A stretch of DNA of 64,000 bases from Rhizophagus irregularis (lineage: Eukaryota; Glomeromycota; Glomeromycetes; Glomerales; Glomeraceae): positions 5,456,001 through 5,520,000 of the forward strand of contig NC_089430.1 in NCBI RefSeq assembly GCF_026210795.1, written 5' to 3'. Below are positions 12,001 through 25,003 of the stretch, in pieces. The translations under genes were made by a program, and so were the position numbers. Under the pieces are notes generated by a model. It was given only the letters and a program-made list of their open reading frames with translations, did no database searches and was not told the origin of the DNA. Positions within the stretch are counted from its first letter, which is position 1. Every line of letters begins with the position of its first letter.

Positions 12001-13709
12001 CATTATGAACTGATAGCTGGCTATCTTGAATAAATTTGTCAATATCATCATTACCACTAGTCCAATCTATGAATTTATATTGAAAGTGTATTGTGTTACA
12101 TATTTTGTTGCACATTTTACATTTATTACTCAAAACCATCATATAATTTTTTGTTTCTGGATCCTGAGTTATTCCATAAAATTCATGTTCAAATTTAATC
12201 TACAAATGTAATAATTTATTAGAAATAAAGTATTTATAATTTTGTTAATAATTAACTGAAGCTTATACCTCATTTACAAATTCTAATGTAAGAATGTTTG
12301 AAGTATTTAAACTCTTCAAATTAACAAACATATTGCATCCTTCTCTTATCCAATTTTGATTTTCATTATCCCAACTTCCACTATTTTTACAATAACTTAT
12401 ATGTCCATCAATCCAATTTGCTCTATATACTTCACAAAACTCATCTTTTGCAATATATTTAATATCATGAAATCTATCATAAGGCATCCATTCTAATGCA
12501 TGTGATATTTCATTATCATTATGAACTGATAGCTGGCTATCTTGAATAAATTTGTCAATGTCATCATTACCACTAGTCCAATCTATGAATTTATATTGAA
12601 AGTGTGTTGTGTTACATATTTTGTTGCACATTTTACATTTATTACTCAAAACCATCATATAATTTTTTGTTTCTGGATCCTGAGTTATTCCATAAAATTC
12701 ATGTTCAAATTTAATCTACAAATGTTATAATATATTAGAAATAAAATATTTATAATTTTGTTAATAATTAACTGAAGCTTATACCTCATTTACAAATTCT
12801 AATGTAAGAATGTTTGAAGTATTTAAACTCTTCAAATTAACAAACATATTGCATCCTTCTCTTATCCAATTTTGATTTTCATTATCCCAACTTCCACTAT
12901 TTTTACAATAACTTATATGTCCATCAATCCAATTTGCTCTATATACTTCACAAAACTCATCTTTTGCAATATGATATTTAATATCATGAAATCTATCATG
13001 AGGTATCCATTCTAATACTTCACTTACATCTTCATGAGCTGATAACTGAGTATTTTTAATAAATTTATCAATATCATTATTGCCACTAGTCCAATCTATG
13101 AATTTCCGTTGAAAGTGAATTGAATTACATATTTTATTGCACCTTTCACATATATTATTCAAAACCATCATATAATTTTTTGTTTCTGGATCCTGAGTTA
13201 TTCCATAAAATATACGTTCAAATTTAATCTACAAATGTAATGATATATTAGAAATAAAATATTTATAATTTTGTTATGTAATTAACTGAAGCTTATACCT
13301 TATTTACAAATTCTAATGTAAAAATGTTTGGAGTATTTAAACTCTTCAAATTCACAAACATATTGTATTCATTTCTTATCCAATTTTGATTTTCATTATC
13401 CCAACTTTTATCATTTTCATCATAACTTATATATTCATCAATCCAATTTGCTCTATATACTTTACCAAACTCATCATCTTTTGTAATATTATACAATTTA
13501 TCATAAGGTATCCATTCTAATACTTCTAATACTTTACTTACATCTTCATGAACTGATAACTGAGTATTTTGAATAATTTTATCAATATTATCATTACCAC
13601 TAGTCCAATTTTTAAAATTATGTTGAAATTGTATTGAATAACAGATGCAATTACATTTTTTACATATCTCGCTAGCATCTGATAGCTTAATTAGCCCAAA
13701 AGAATCCAT
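9012..13709 (-). CDS. TKL-type protein kinase with six N-lobe exons and five 15-residue C-terminal repeats (gene 1)
   Basis: Exons in transcript order: 13709-13299, 13228-12785, 12715-12269, 12199-11753, 11683-11243, 11168-10740, 10648-9790, then mini-exons 9702-9658, 9581-9537, 9462-9418, 9341-9297, 9223-9179, and terminal exon 9106-9012. Every junction is GT-AG and keeps frame, giving 1265 aa. The first six exons each encode WTSGNDDIDKFIQ, LEWIPYDRF and a kinase N-lobe; only the sixth has an intact loop AKGGFGKVYRA and VALKSL. The 9790-10648 exon is the C-lobe: HRDLHIGNIL catalytic loop, DMGL in place of DFG, YIAPEIL, and DIYSFGIIMYEV. The mini-exons each add ESLQINISQLNINEN-like residues, and the last exon a Ser/Lys-rich tail. 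The ATG at 13709 is preferred because the upstream codons in this frame lack another ATG. Divergent from gene 2. Confidence 0.85.
9179..9702 (-). repeat. Array of five 45-nt phase 1-1 mini-exons
   Basis: Five exons of exactly 45 nt (9658-9702, 9537-9581, 9418-9462, 9297-9341, 9179-9223) repeat at 118-121 bp spacing. Each is preceded by ATTTATTAAATAG and starts AATCTT; each ends before a GTAA donor. Spliced, each adds 15 residues of the pattern ESLQINISQLNINEN. The introns are also homologous, so the unit duplicated is intron plus exon. Confidence 0.9.
10740..13709 (-). repeat. Six tandem N-lobe exon units in kinase gene 1
   Basis: Units of about 485-520 bp, each an exon of 411-447 nt plus a short intron. 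The units at 11753-12199 and 12269-12715 differ at only a handful of bases over 516 bp including the intron, so that duplication is recent. The first unit lacks the YGITQDPETKNYMMVL header found in the other five. Confidence 0.9.
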
Positions 13710-16700
13710 GAGCAGGATTTTCACAATTTATAAACAAATTCAAATTGAGAGGATAAAAAAAAGCTAAAAAATTTGTGCGGGTTGAAAAGTGGAAAAAATA
13801 TTTATTTCGGACCGAGGTCATATAAATAGAAAATATAATCATCACGTGCTATGCATGTCATGTGACTTACATTATTCATTGTGGATTTGTTGAATACGAT
13901 TGAATTATGCATCCGGCGTGAAAATAAGATGTATAGAACTGGTCCTCCACAAATTTTGAGCTCTTCCCATAACAAAAAAAAATCAAAGAAAAAATTTTTA
14001 ATTTAGCATTTCAACGCACCGAGCGCAGTAACAGTAAGTTATATTACACAGGATTCTTGGCAAACGGTGATTTGTTACTTCAATGCATAAATAATTACCA
14101 TTTTTAGAAAGTAACACTGTCATACATTTAAAAACAAATTTCACGTCACAAATCTTCGTCAAAAGACACTAACTAAAAAAATTCCGAAATATTATATGAG
14201 TGGATTATGAGTTATGACACTTTTTTTAAGTGATACATATTGTAAATATTTTAATGCCTAGAACCTCTTTTTCATTATTTGTTTCTAGATAGATAAATAA
14301 ATAATATATTCATTTTTATTAATCCAATATCATTGTTTTATTTGCATGTTTATCATTTTCATTTTTTATTTGAAAAAATTTCTATCATTTTCTTAATAAA
14401 AATTCGAAGAAAAAGCCTGGTTCGTATGGATTGTGTTTATGTTTTCCATTTATGTTTAATCCACTTTTCACAATAATCACTTTTTTTTATTTTTTGTTTA
14501 TTCTTTTATTAACCTCTTAAGCTTGAATTTTTTTTTTATTATCAAATTTCATCGTCGTTATTAAAATAAAACGTGGATTATGTAAAAAAAAAATTTTTCA
14601 AAATATAAAATATTCGCAGTTCCGCACAAGAAATTAAAATGAATCATAATTGCAAAGAAATTTTTAGTCACCCAAAAATGAGAATTACTCACGCAAAAAA
14701 AAAAATAATAGCGTATAACCAAAATTGTCTAATAAAAAAAATAATAATAAATAATAAAAATTTACATTTTTTTTAAAAAAAAAATTCAGATTCAGAGTCA
14801 GCTTGATAATCAAACGGTTAAACTGTTGATCAGAAATAATTTTGTTAAAATTTTTTTTTTAAAAAAAAAATCCGCAGTCAAGCTTTGAAAGAGTTTAAGA
14901 AGATTATAGAAACTTTGAAAAGCGATGATAGTAATAATAATCCACCCGCTAAGAAAGAAAAATAATTTCGTTTGTTGCACAAAGTTACCATAAGTTAATA
15001 GTAAAGGACTCATCAATTGTAAATTGGAAAATAATAAGCATAAAATAGATATTTCATAAAATCTTACTTGTAGTCTTGTACGATACAAATAAAAAACTTG
15101 CGCATGCAAAACTATATATAATAAACAAAGCACAAAGTTACGATCCTAGGCTATTTAGTGCTTTTACAGCTAATTTGTTTAAATTTTCACTAACTAAATA
15201 TAAATTTGATTATATGGGATAAATCATTCATTTTCTTTTAAATCTGCCAATAGTAATTATTCAGAATGTGAAATTACTGGTTGAATCTGTGGAGAAAAGT
15301 AAGTTTATAAGTGCAATTTCGTTAATAATAATATTACTATTAATATTAAACATTCTTTATGGATTTCAATCAAAGATGATTAAAAGTTTGGAGAGTATAC
15401 GTATTTTTGTTTAACACTAATTATAGAATACATAGAATAGAAATGTAAACATAGTCGTTCAAATGTAACTGTCGTTTTTTCAAAATTAGTATTAGTGAAA
15501 TTGATACAATGACGATCATTAAAAATCACATAAAAAAATACGTAGAATTAAAATAAAGCGTCAAAAATATTTATATTGAGTTTCGTTATAATACAAAAAA
15601 AAAACTCATTTTATCCAATTATGGTTTTCCGTAGTAATTAATTATCATTAAAAACTAAAAAAAAAAATAAGAATGAAAAAATAATATTTTAGTTTCATAA
15701 TAAAAGTTTGTGATTTCAAAAATTAAAGAACATATCATACATAGGACTTAATTTAGTACTGTACTTATAAAATATGCTTAATACGTGTGATAAAAAGATT
15801 TCATATCCTTGTTTATAATATATAGTGAAAATATTATTAATAACTAATGGTTTATATCGTAATAATCTACTGATTTCACTCTTTTTTTTTTGTTTAAGAA
15901 TCAGATAAATTATTCAAGGAAATAATGATTGCCAAATTAAAGTTTTTACATTTTTTATAAATTTTTCCGTTAATTGGATTTTCTCGCTTGCAACCAAGGA
16001 CCAGTTTAAAATTCTTTACTTTAATATTCGTTAATGAGCTACTATCTAAATTAATAAAATTATTACTCATAACCCTATTTTACTTTTAATTTCAATAGAT
16101 TAATTTTAAATTTATTGTGATGCTTTTTCTTTTTAAAAAAAAAATGATCACGTGACTGGACATGTCGATCATTACATAATTAATACGAACTCCAAAACGC
16201 CAAATTTTTTTTTTGTTATCCAAATTTAGTTAACATCAGCGTGTTGAGGAAATCATATTATTCAATCGTAAATCTACAATGTGCATAACTAATTTTGATG
16301 ATACCAGTTAGTGATAAATGAGTTGACTAACAATGCAAAAAGTTAGAACTCCTTTCTTGAACGAATTTATACGTCTCTTTAGAATGAGAAGTTATTGATT
16401 TGATAATTTTCCCTGATCAGTTATTCGGTCATCCTGAATTTTTAAGAAATTTTTTTACAAAAAAAAAAATCTTTAGTCAGGAATAACTACTTTATTTTAT
16501 TTACTTTTCTTAACAATTTGCTTATTCTTGTTTTTTTCGGAAACGTTTCTATGATTCTATTTAGATGAAGTAGACTTCCCGCTTTTTTTTAATTTAGCTC
16601 TTTCTTAGCTAATTTGTGAGTTAAAAATTTACCCAATGTTTGTTATTGGCACATTAATATCTTAGTTTCAACTTTAAGTATTATGATGTAATGATTACCA

Positions 16701-16856
16701 AATAAATGATCGACGATTAAACCTTCCCATATATACAATAGCCTCAAGTCAGGCTGAAATTATATATTTTCCCTAAATCAATATAAAATTTTTTATTTAT
16801 TCTTTCTATTTTTTTTAACTTTCTTCAGATTAATTTAAATTTTAATTAAAAACCAA
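13710..16856. promoter_or_regulatory. Divergent intergenic region between kinase genes 1 and 2
   Basis: About 3.1 kb between two head-to-head kinase genes. It must hold both promoters. CACGTG words occur at about 13856 and 16148, and TTGTTATCCAAATTTAG at 16213; the latter box also lies upstream of the AIG1-like GTPase copies further right. Long A and T runs fill the middle. No coding frame there looks real. Confidence 0.45.
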
Positions 16857-19251
16857 ATGTACTGTATAAAGAAATTAATCAAGTCATCAAACACTGACGA
16901 AGAATTGAATGATATATGTGAAAATTGTAAACGTGTATGTTATGGAATAAATTTTCAAAGAAATTTTAAAAATTGGACTAGTGGCAATAATTATATTGAT
17001 ATTTTTATTCAAGTTACTCAATTATCCGTTCATTATCAATGTGAAATATCAAATGCATTAGAATGGATACCTTATGATAAATTTTATAATATTAAATATA
17101 TTTTAGAAGATACTTTTGGTAAAGAATATAAAGCAAATTGGATTGATGGATATATTTATAAATGGAATAATTATTTTAAAAATTGGAAAAGACGTAATAA
17201 AAATATGTTTGTAATTTTAAAAAGTTTAAATGATCCAAAATATATTACATTAAATTTTATGAATGAGGTATAATTTTATATGAAAAATAATTTTTTTTTT
17301 TTTTACAAAATTTTAATCTTTACAATACTTTTAGATTGAAAAGAAACATGAAACTTATGGAATAACTCAAAATCCGAAAACGAAAAATTATATGATTGTA
17401 TTAGATGATAAATGCAAGTGTAATATCATATGTAATGCGAAAATTTTTCAACAAAACTTCAAAAATTGGACTAGTGGTAACAAAGATATCGACAAATTCA
17501 TTCAAGGTACACAATTATTGGCTCATAATAATGTAGAAAACACATTAGAATGGATACCATATGATAGATTCTATGATATCAATTATATTGCAGAAGATAA
17601 TATCTACAAAGCAAATTGGATTGATGGATGTATAGATGAATGGGATATTGAAAATCATAATTGGAAAAGATATAATCAAAATATGTTTGTAAATTTAAAA
17701 AGTTTAGATAATTCTAAAAATATTACATCAGAATTAATAAATAAGGTATAGTTCATTTTTGAATGAAAGTTTAAATATTTTTGTAAATTCACTATAATTT
17801 TAAAAAGCATTATTTAAATATTTTTACTAATATATTATATTTATAGGCCAATCAGACCAATCATAGGCTTTATGGAATAACTCAGGATCCAGAATCAAAA
17901 AATTATATGATGGTCTTAAATGATGAATGTAAAAAATGTTATCATGCATGTAATGCAACTATTTTTCAAAATAATTTTAAAAATTGGACCAGTGGTAATA
18001 ATGATATTGATAAACTTATTCAAGATACTCAGCTATCAGCTCATAAAAATGCAGGAAATGCATTAGAATGGATACCTTATGATAAATTTCACAATATCAA
18101 ACATATTGCAAAAGATGAATTTGGCGAAATATATGAGGCAAATTGGATTGATGGACTTATAGATAAATGGGATGATGAAAATCAAAATTGGAAAAGATAT
18201 AATCAAAATATGTTTGTAAATTTGAAGGGTTTAAATACCCCAGAAAATCTTACATTAGAATTTATAAATAAGGTATGATAAGCTTATTAACAAGATTATA
18301 AGTATTTTTTTTTTCTAACATATTATTATTACATTTGTAGATTAAAAGAGACCATGAATTGTATGGAATGACTCAGGATCCCAAAAAAAATTATATGATC
18401 GTTTTAAATAATAAATGTGCGAAATGTAATTATATATGTAATTCAATATATTTTCAAAGAAATTTTAAAAGTTGGACTAGTGGTAATAATGATATTGATA
18501 AGCTTATTCAAGATGCACAACTATCAACTCATGAAAATGCAGGAAATGCACTAGAATGGATACCTTATGATAGATTTTATAATATAAAATATATTTTAGA
18601 AGATAGTTTTGGTAAAGAATATAAAGCAAATTGGATTGATGGATATGTTTATAAATGGAATAATAATTTTAGAAATTGGAGAAGACGTAATAAAAATATG
18701 TTTGTAACTTTAAAAAGTTTAAATAATCCAAAAAATGTTAAATCAGTAATTATGAACGAGGTATTGTTTTAACGAAATTTTAAATTTTGATTCTTCCTAT
18801 TTTTACTATACTAATATATTATATTTATATTTAATAGATTCATAGTAGTTATGGAATAACTCAAGATCCACAGACAAAAAATTATATGATGGTTTTGAGT
18901 GATAAATGTAAAAAATGTAATAAAATATGTAATACAATATACTTTCAACGAAATTTTAAAAGTTGGACTAGTGGTAATAATGATATTGATAAGATTATTC
19001 AAGATGCACAATTATCAGCTCATAAAAATGCAAGAAATGTATTAGAATGGATACCTTATGATAAATTCTATAATATTAAATATATTGCAAAAGGTGGATT
19101 TGGCAAAGTATATAAAGCGAATTGGATTGATGGACGTATATGGGATTGGAATGATAAAAATCAAAATTGGGAAAGATATGGTAAAAATATGGTTGTGGCG
19201 TTGAAAAGTTTAAATAATTCGAAAAATGTTACATTTGAATTCATGAATGAG
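16857..19251 (+). repeat. Five tandem N-lobe exon units in kinase gene 2
   Basis: Units of about 480-510 bp, all with phase 0 at both ends. The exon order is a header-less first unit, three divergent units with worn glycine loops and one unit with an intact loop. Introns are 67-101 bp and more divergent than in gene 3, so this array is older. Confidence 0.88.
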
Positions 19252-20291
19252 GTATAATTTATTTTTATTTGATCAATTATTAATGAAAATTCTAAAATTT
19301 TAATCGTATTAATTTTTATATTTAGATAACATCTCATCATAAAGTAAGTAATGATATTATTATTGGATTTTATGGAATAACTCAAGATCCGGAAACAAAA
19401 GATTATATGATGGTTTTAGAATATGCAATAAATGGAAGTTTACGAAATTATTTAGACACAAATTATAATAAATTAAGTTGGGAAAGAAAAATTAGAGATT
19501 TATGTGATGTTGCAAAGGGACTTGAATCCATCCATAATAATAACTTAATTCATCGAGATTTACATATTGGTAATATACTAATGGGTAATGATACAGTTTA
19601 TATAACTGATATGGGATTATGTAAACCTGCGGATTATAATGAATCAGAAAATGCAAAAAACAACACGTATGGTGTATTACCATATATAGCTCCTGAAATT
19701 TTAAGAGGAGAAAATTATACCGAAGCTTCAGATATTTATAGTTTTGGTATAATTATGTATGAAGTGATTTCTGGATTACCTCCATATCATGATCTCAACC
19801 ATGATCAATATTTAGCAATAAAAATTTGTCAAGGACTTAGACCAAGATTTAATATTAAAGTACCACAATTTATCGTTGATCTAGTTAAAAGTTGTTTAGA
19901 TGCAAACCCATTAAATCGACCAACAGCAAAAGAAATTTATGAAATTTTTAACCCATGGAGTTTATCAACAGAATTACGAAAACAAATTAGTAAAACGGTC
20001 GAAATAAACAACAATTCATCAAATAATAAAATACCTTCAACTAATTTAGGATTATCATATAAAACACATTCGGAAACTTTTTATGCAAGTAGATTGCTTA
20101 ATTTTGATAATCTACCTGAACCGAAAAATTCTGATGATTATTATGAACGAAATGATAATATAATTGGCATGGAAATTTCAGGTATTAATTAATTAATAAT
20201 AATTCAAATCACTTTTTAATATTATAATAATAATACTAATAATTGATTTTTAATTTATTAAATAGAATCTTTACAAATTGATATTTCTTAA
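16857..20291 (+). CDS. TKL-type protein kinase with five N-lobe exons (gene 2)
   Basis: Exons: 16857-17267, 17335-17745, 17847-18272, 18341-18760, 18838-19251 (N-lobe units), 19326-20181 (C-lobe) and 20266-20291 (terminal mini-exon). All junctions are GT-AG and in frame; 987 aa. Units 1-4 have damaged glycine loops (for example ILEDTFGKEYKA, IAKDEFGEIYEA, IAEDNIYKA), while unit 5 reads IAKGGFGKVYKA with VVALKSL. The C-lobe exon carries NLIHRDLHIGNIL, ITDMGLCKPA, YIAPEILRGE and the aspartate of DIYSFG. The last exon adds ESLQIDIS and then stops: a truncated form of the 45-nt mini-exon. The ATG at 16857 fits a short divergent leader followed by a CxxC pair. If the last intron were retained the protein would end GIN at 20192. 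Substrate unknown; a soluble Ser/Thr or Tyr kinase is inferred. Confidence 0.87.
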
Positions 20292-21526
20292 TCGAATGAA
20301 AATGGTTATATACAGTTAATGTCTTTGAATAATTTTTTTTGATTCGTACTTAATATATTCTATAGTTTTTCCATGTTAAATAACAAACATAGGCAAAGAA
20401 AAATTTAGAATAAATTTAGGACCTTTTGTTCTATTCCTAAAAATCTTCTTATCAAAAATTTATGTTATGGTGTTTGAAATAGACAGTAGGATCTGCAGAA
20501 AAGGTCATAGGGAAAGGAAAAATTATCATTATATTTTATTGTAATATTTCTAAACATTTGCACAATAAAATAGTAATTTAAGTTAATAAATACTAATATC
20601 ATATGTAAAATGTGTCGAGATAATTTGTTATCTTTTCACGAATAAGCATTTCTTTTATTATTAATCTTACCATCAGACGTCAGTATATTGTCGAGTTACC
20701 AAGGCTGATAAATTCTTTTTTAAAGTAAAAAATCTGAAACTGAAAGTAATGATGTTTGTTTTATCTTATTTTATTTATTTTATTACTATTATTATTTTTT
20801 TCCTTTTTTTTATGAAGTGTATATCATGCGTTCTGTTTTTTTTATTAATCTAGTTTTTTTTTTGGTCAGCTTGTGAGTCATGTTATGCACACGACTCAAT
20901 CGACTCCTGATTTAAATTATTATGTCAGCATTTTTTATTGTATATTAATTCGTGATCCGTGAGTAGGGATGGAAAAAGTTCCAAATGGAGTGACTCAAAT
21001 TGGTTTTAAAACTGAACGTTGGAGCCATTTTTGAGCTGACCGAGCAGCTCAGTGAAACGAACGGTTTGACTCTGAAAATCAACTCTGGAAGCTAAACTGG
21101 TCACGTGGCATTACACAAATTCCAAAAAGAAAATTTGTGCTGATCATATAATTCCGGCCGGAATTATGAATATCAGAAGTGATTCAGGACCCAGAAATAT
21201 ATATCATATGGGCGAGTTTAGTTCATTTAAATTTAATTGATATAATTGCCTTATCTGTCCCATTACATAATACCAATGTGTTCGATATTCATGTGATATT
21301 ATGTCATGTGAATATACAGATTTTATTAAATAAAATTTTCCATCTAACTAATCGTTAAACAAAAATAACTTAACGAAAAAAATGCGTTCAACCCATCCGA
21401 CTAACCTTGGTATATATTTCAGGCTAAACCTGCTGATTTTTCTTTAAATTTATGAATTTGTTTTATTAGTTTTCTCTATTTTTTTTTTTTAGCTATTGTT
21501 TACTTACAGATTTCTCTTTTTTAGTC
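20292..21526. other. Intergenic region with dispersed repeat fragments
   Basis: AT-rich 3' flank of kinase gene 2. The segment near 20850-20930 (AGCTTGTGAGTCATGTTATG) resembles segments at 49600-49690 and 60230-60320 downstream of the GTPase copies, so it is a dispersed family. A short fragment at 21150-21215 (CCGGCCGGAATTATGA, then AGGACCCAGAAATATATAT) looks like the end of the MITE family seen at 27.3, 37.3 and 49.1 kb. Confidence 0.45.
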
Positions 21527-22141
21527 ATGTCTACTCAAGATTCAACTAAGTTATATTGCTCTATTTGCAAAAGGCGTGCAAAAGGGTTTAAAAATCGCTC
21601 AGGACTTCAACGACATGAAACACTAAAACATGTGTCCTACAATACACTTCCGTCACACGTTCGGTCAGTTCCAAACTCCGAACTTTCACATTTAAAAAAA
21701 GCTATAATCAAAGAGTTGCAAAAACGTCTTAAAAATCATCACACTGCTGTTGGGAAACAAGTATTTTCAATACATTGCAGTGAAGATGCTTTTGTTAGTA
21801 TTTTTAAAAATCATATAACTCGTTATTCTCCATGTGGGTCTTCTTATTTTTGTAGTTTTAAGGGGGAAAAAGCCTTTGAAGAAGTTGGAAAAATCTTGGA
21901 TGATGAAAATTGGGGAGAACGTAATTATGGAGGAGGGCAATTAAGCTTTGTCCGTTTGCATATGCCTGAGGTTGAAAATAGTAATTATGAACAAAGTGCA
22001 AAAAAATCTAAAACAAAATCATTAGTTAATGGAGAAATGACTGTTCAATGGAAGGTGACAGGGGGTAAAGATAAAGAGAACCATAAATTTGAAGCAGGTT
22101 CAGCTCAATTTCGTTTTTTTTTAGATCAATGTCAAATTTAA
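21527..22141 (+). CDS. Small C2H2 zinc-finger-like protein, 204 aa
   Basis: Single-exon frame starting at a clear ATG after a pyrimidine-rich leader. Residues about 9-35 hold CSIC followed 15 residues later by HETLKH, an atypical C2H2 finger (CX2CX15HX4H). The rest is hydrophilic, with a GGGQLSFVRLHMPE segment and a Lys-rich tail. It lies convergent to and 110 bp from the large minus-strand gene at 22252-24523, so both may belong to one mobile element. A DNA-binding role is inferred from the finger only; I do not recognise the family. Confidence 0.65.
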   Translation: MSTQDSTKLYCSICKRRAKGFKNRSGLQRHETLKHVSYNTLPSHVRSVPNSELSHLKKAIIKELQKRLKNHHTAVGKQVFSIHCSEDAFVSIFKNHITRYSPCGSSYFCSFKGEKAFEEVGKILDDENWGERNYGGGQLSFVRLHMPEVENSNYEQSAKKSKTKSLVNGEMTVQWKVTGGKDKENHKFEAGSAQFRFFLDQCQI

Positions 22142-22251
22142 AGAAAATCTTATAATGTAAATAGCAAATAATAAAAAAAATTATATAGATAAATTAGTTC
22201 AATTGAATACGTTTTTTCATTTTTTTTTATTTGATAACAAATAAAATCCTG

Positions 22252-24523
22252 TTATTCGAGTCTGTATTTTTTGGATTTTTTAAAAAAATTAGGAACTCTA
22301 TTTGATGCAAAGTACAATTGCCGATTTTCATGCTCTAACATTTCCAAAATTGCTGATTTTCGCGAATTTCTATTCCCTCCATCTTTCAATGTGTTTTGAA
22401 AATAAAGGCATATCTGCATATGATTTTTTTTTTCAACTGGAGAACATGAAAATGCTGCCAATCCAAACTTATGATGAATTTCAAGAAACTCCGCAACATG
22501 ATTGCATAACACATGAATATATGGTGTTATATCCTGAATACGATACATGCCTCTAACAAAATTACCTCTATTTGGATGTCCTGTAGAAGGAGCTGTAAAT
22601 TCATCTAACCAAGATTTGGCCTTATAACGAAAAAATTCACCAGTTGTTTTTTTATCTTGTATTAGATGATATAGTTCATTAAATTGATCCCATAAGGCAC
22701 GGATTTGTATGGCTTGTGTTATTGATTGAAATACAGCAAAAAGGTCAAATTCTTTTAGAACTTTTAATTTGTCTGGACCCATTAATGAAGTATAAGACAG
22801 ATTATTTGTATTTTTTTCATGCCAAAATTGAAACGAAATATTAAGTCTTTGCATTTCTGATAAAATTTTTCCTTTCCAAATTTCTTCATTTGCAGTCTCA
22901 CGGCGGAGATCAGAAATCATTAGTTCCCACAGTCTATCTGTTAATCGCAAAAAAATATGCAACTCGTCAACCACCCAATTTTGTAATGGTATCATATGAA
23001 ATAAAGGTTCTTTGATATGGCCATTTATTTGTTTATAATTGACTTTAATATTATCCATTGATTTGTTGATTTTTTTTGAAGTAGTATTAATGCTATTTTT
23101 ATTACAATCACACCATGGACAGAAATACTGTGCATTAGCAGCATTCATTCCTAAACAAATTGCTAAAAATTTCCAATCGGAACTGAAATATAGTTCTACG
23201 GGCCATTGGTTGCCACCTATTTGATTAAAACCTTTCTCTTTTAATATACATAAATCAGAAATTAAAGGAGTTAATACATTCTTAAGAGACTCATATGTTT
23301 CAGCTCCTGGATATAAAACCAAAGTATAGTGGTTATCTGGTTTTTGTAATCCATTTAAATCATTCAATAATGTCATTGTGACCATTACATGTTTCACTTT
23401 GCGTCCAACATTACGCCCATCTCCTGAAATTCGAATATGTAATGTTGATTGTCTAGGAATTAAAATTCCTTTTTCAATATATAATGGTATTATATAGTTT
23501 AAAATATCTGTTATACGACGTTGACCTCCTTTTCCAATTGATTCTAACATATTTGTAATAATTTCACTATCAGTAATATTTGGTTCTTCTCTAATTGGTT
23601 CAAATTTAGTCAGTTGCAATAAATCAACAAGAGTTAGTGGGACCTGTTTCTTCATTTCTGCATTAATTTTTTGCCATATATCACATACTGCCTTTTCACA
23701 TGGAAGATCTTCAATTCGTGCTAGAGATCGATAAGCTTCTCTTGATATATGACCTTTATCCAAAGATTTAACTACTGCTTCAATTTTTTTTATTTCCTCT
23801 ATTTTATTCACCTTTCCAAAATTAATATCATATACATCATCATCTATCTCAAATTTTATTTGTTTAAGTTTTATTTGATCATCTGGATGAAATGTATTGT
23901 CTCTTTCTCTTTCAACAATATCTAAAATACTCTGTGATAATCCAAGTATTCTGCGACGTTTTTGAGAATTACCAAGATCAATAAATGGCCGAATTTTAAG
24001 ATCTAGAGACATTGTTCTACGCACTCGTTCAACACTAAGTAACTTGAGACCAAAAAGTAAAGGACCAGATATTTTTCCTTTATTTTCTTTGTTTGACTGG
24101 TCCCTATTTCGATTTTTCTCCATTTCTTTCATTCCATTAAACTCCTAATAGAATAATTAGTTAATATTTATTTCAACAATAAAAAATATTTTTAAAAAAT
24201 AAATGTACCTGATAATACTTGCAGGCAGCATCTGTAGATGTCTCCCAGGAATGTACTTCTCTTGAAAAATTAACTCCAAAGCAAATTTTGTATAAAGGTT
24301 TTTTTTCCACATATTCAATTGAACATTCAACTGTATAAATTGCTTTTCCATATTGGGTCTTGACAACATAATTATGAGGAATTGGATGTTTCGGATTCCT
24401 GGTATAATGAAGTTGTTCTGTAAGAGGATATGTTCCCTCTTTTATTATCTCGTAAAAATAGGTTCTTTTATTATCAAAAAGTTTTATAAATGAACTTTTA
24501 GGATAAGTGCCTTCTTCTTTCAT
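22252..24523 (-). CDS. Putative transposase-like protein, two exons, about 735 aa
   Basis: Exon 1 (24523-24209) starts MKEEGTYPKSSFIKLFDNKR and splices at CAG/GTAC to exon 2 (24144-22252), which begins EFNGMKEMEKN; the junction keeps frame. Exon 2 contains RISGDGRNVG followed by a hydrophobic strand (HVMVTMTLLND), a CPWCDC zinc-type pair, VDELHIFLRL, and near the end SPVEKKNHMQ. Acidic residues on predicted strands in this order resemble an RNase-H-like DDE transposase core, but I cannot assign a superfamily. It may pair with the zinc-finger ORF at 21527-22141. No terminal inverted repeats were found by eye. Alternative: a lineage-specific host protein. Confidence 0.55.
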
Positions 24524-25003
24524 AATTTATGTTTTACGTAATTATACTAGATTTATAAAAATAAAAAATGAATATATTAAAAATGTGATAAGTAATAAAA
24601 AAAATTATTTGAAAAAATTTAATAAAAAAAAAAAAATATTTAAAAAAAAAGATGCGTCGAAAAATGACTATCAGATCAAAATTTGTTATGCTTTTAAATC
24701 AAGATTAAAACCTGTATTCAATCCAAATTTAGTTATAAGCCTGATGATCATTTCCCAAATTGAAAACTTAACCTTACTTATTTAATCTATTTATATACCT
24801 GACAATTGTAATCTGACAGACAAGAATCGATCTGAGGCACAACATGTACTGTACATGAATTTTTTTTGCGGGATTTTTTTTAAAACTATTTTTTTAGAAC
24901 AGATAACCTGAAAAGTGTATATTATATATATGCCTCAGTAAGTTTTTAGGGAAAGGTTTAATATTAATGTATTTTTATTAATAGTATTTCTTTTTCTTTA
25001 TAG
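24524..25003. other. AT-rich spacer
   Basis: No supported feature. Poly-A and poly-T runs are frequent; a pyrimidine tract ends in TTTATAG at 25003, which is used as an acceptor by the exon-like segment that follows. Confidence 0.35.

Noticed and set aside
12026-12211. Plus-strand frames across kinase gene 1 (also 9906-10181, 12542-12730) and minus-strand frames across genes 2 and 3
   Set aside because: They repeat at the same place in each unit and lie opposite well-supported coding exons; they are by-products of the codon bias.
14790-14840. Possible tRNA-like fold near a GGTTAAACTGTTGATC word
   Set aside because: No complete cloverleaf with A and B boxes could be drawn.
14810-15133. Minus-strand frame of 107 codons in the divergent kinase intergenic region
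   Set aside because: Hydrophobic composition follows from T-rich sequence; no motif, no clear start context and no second copy.
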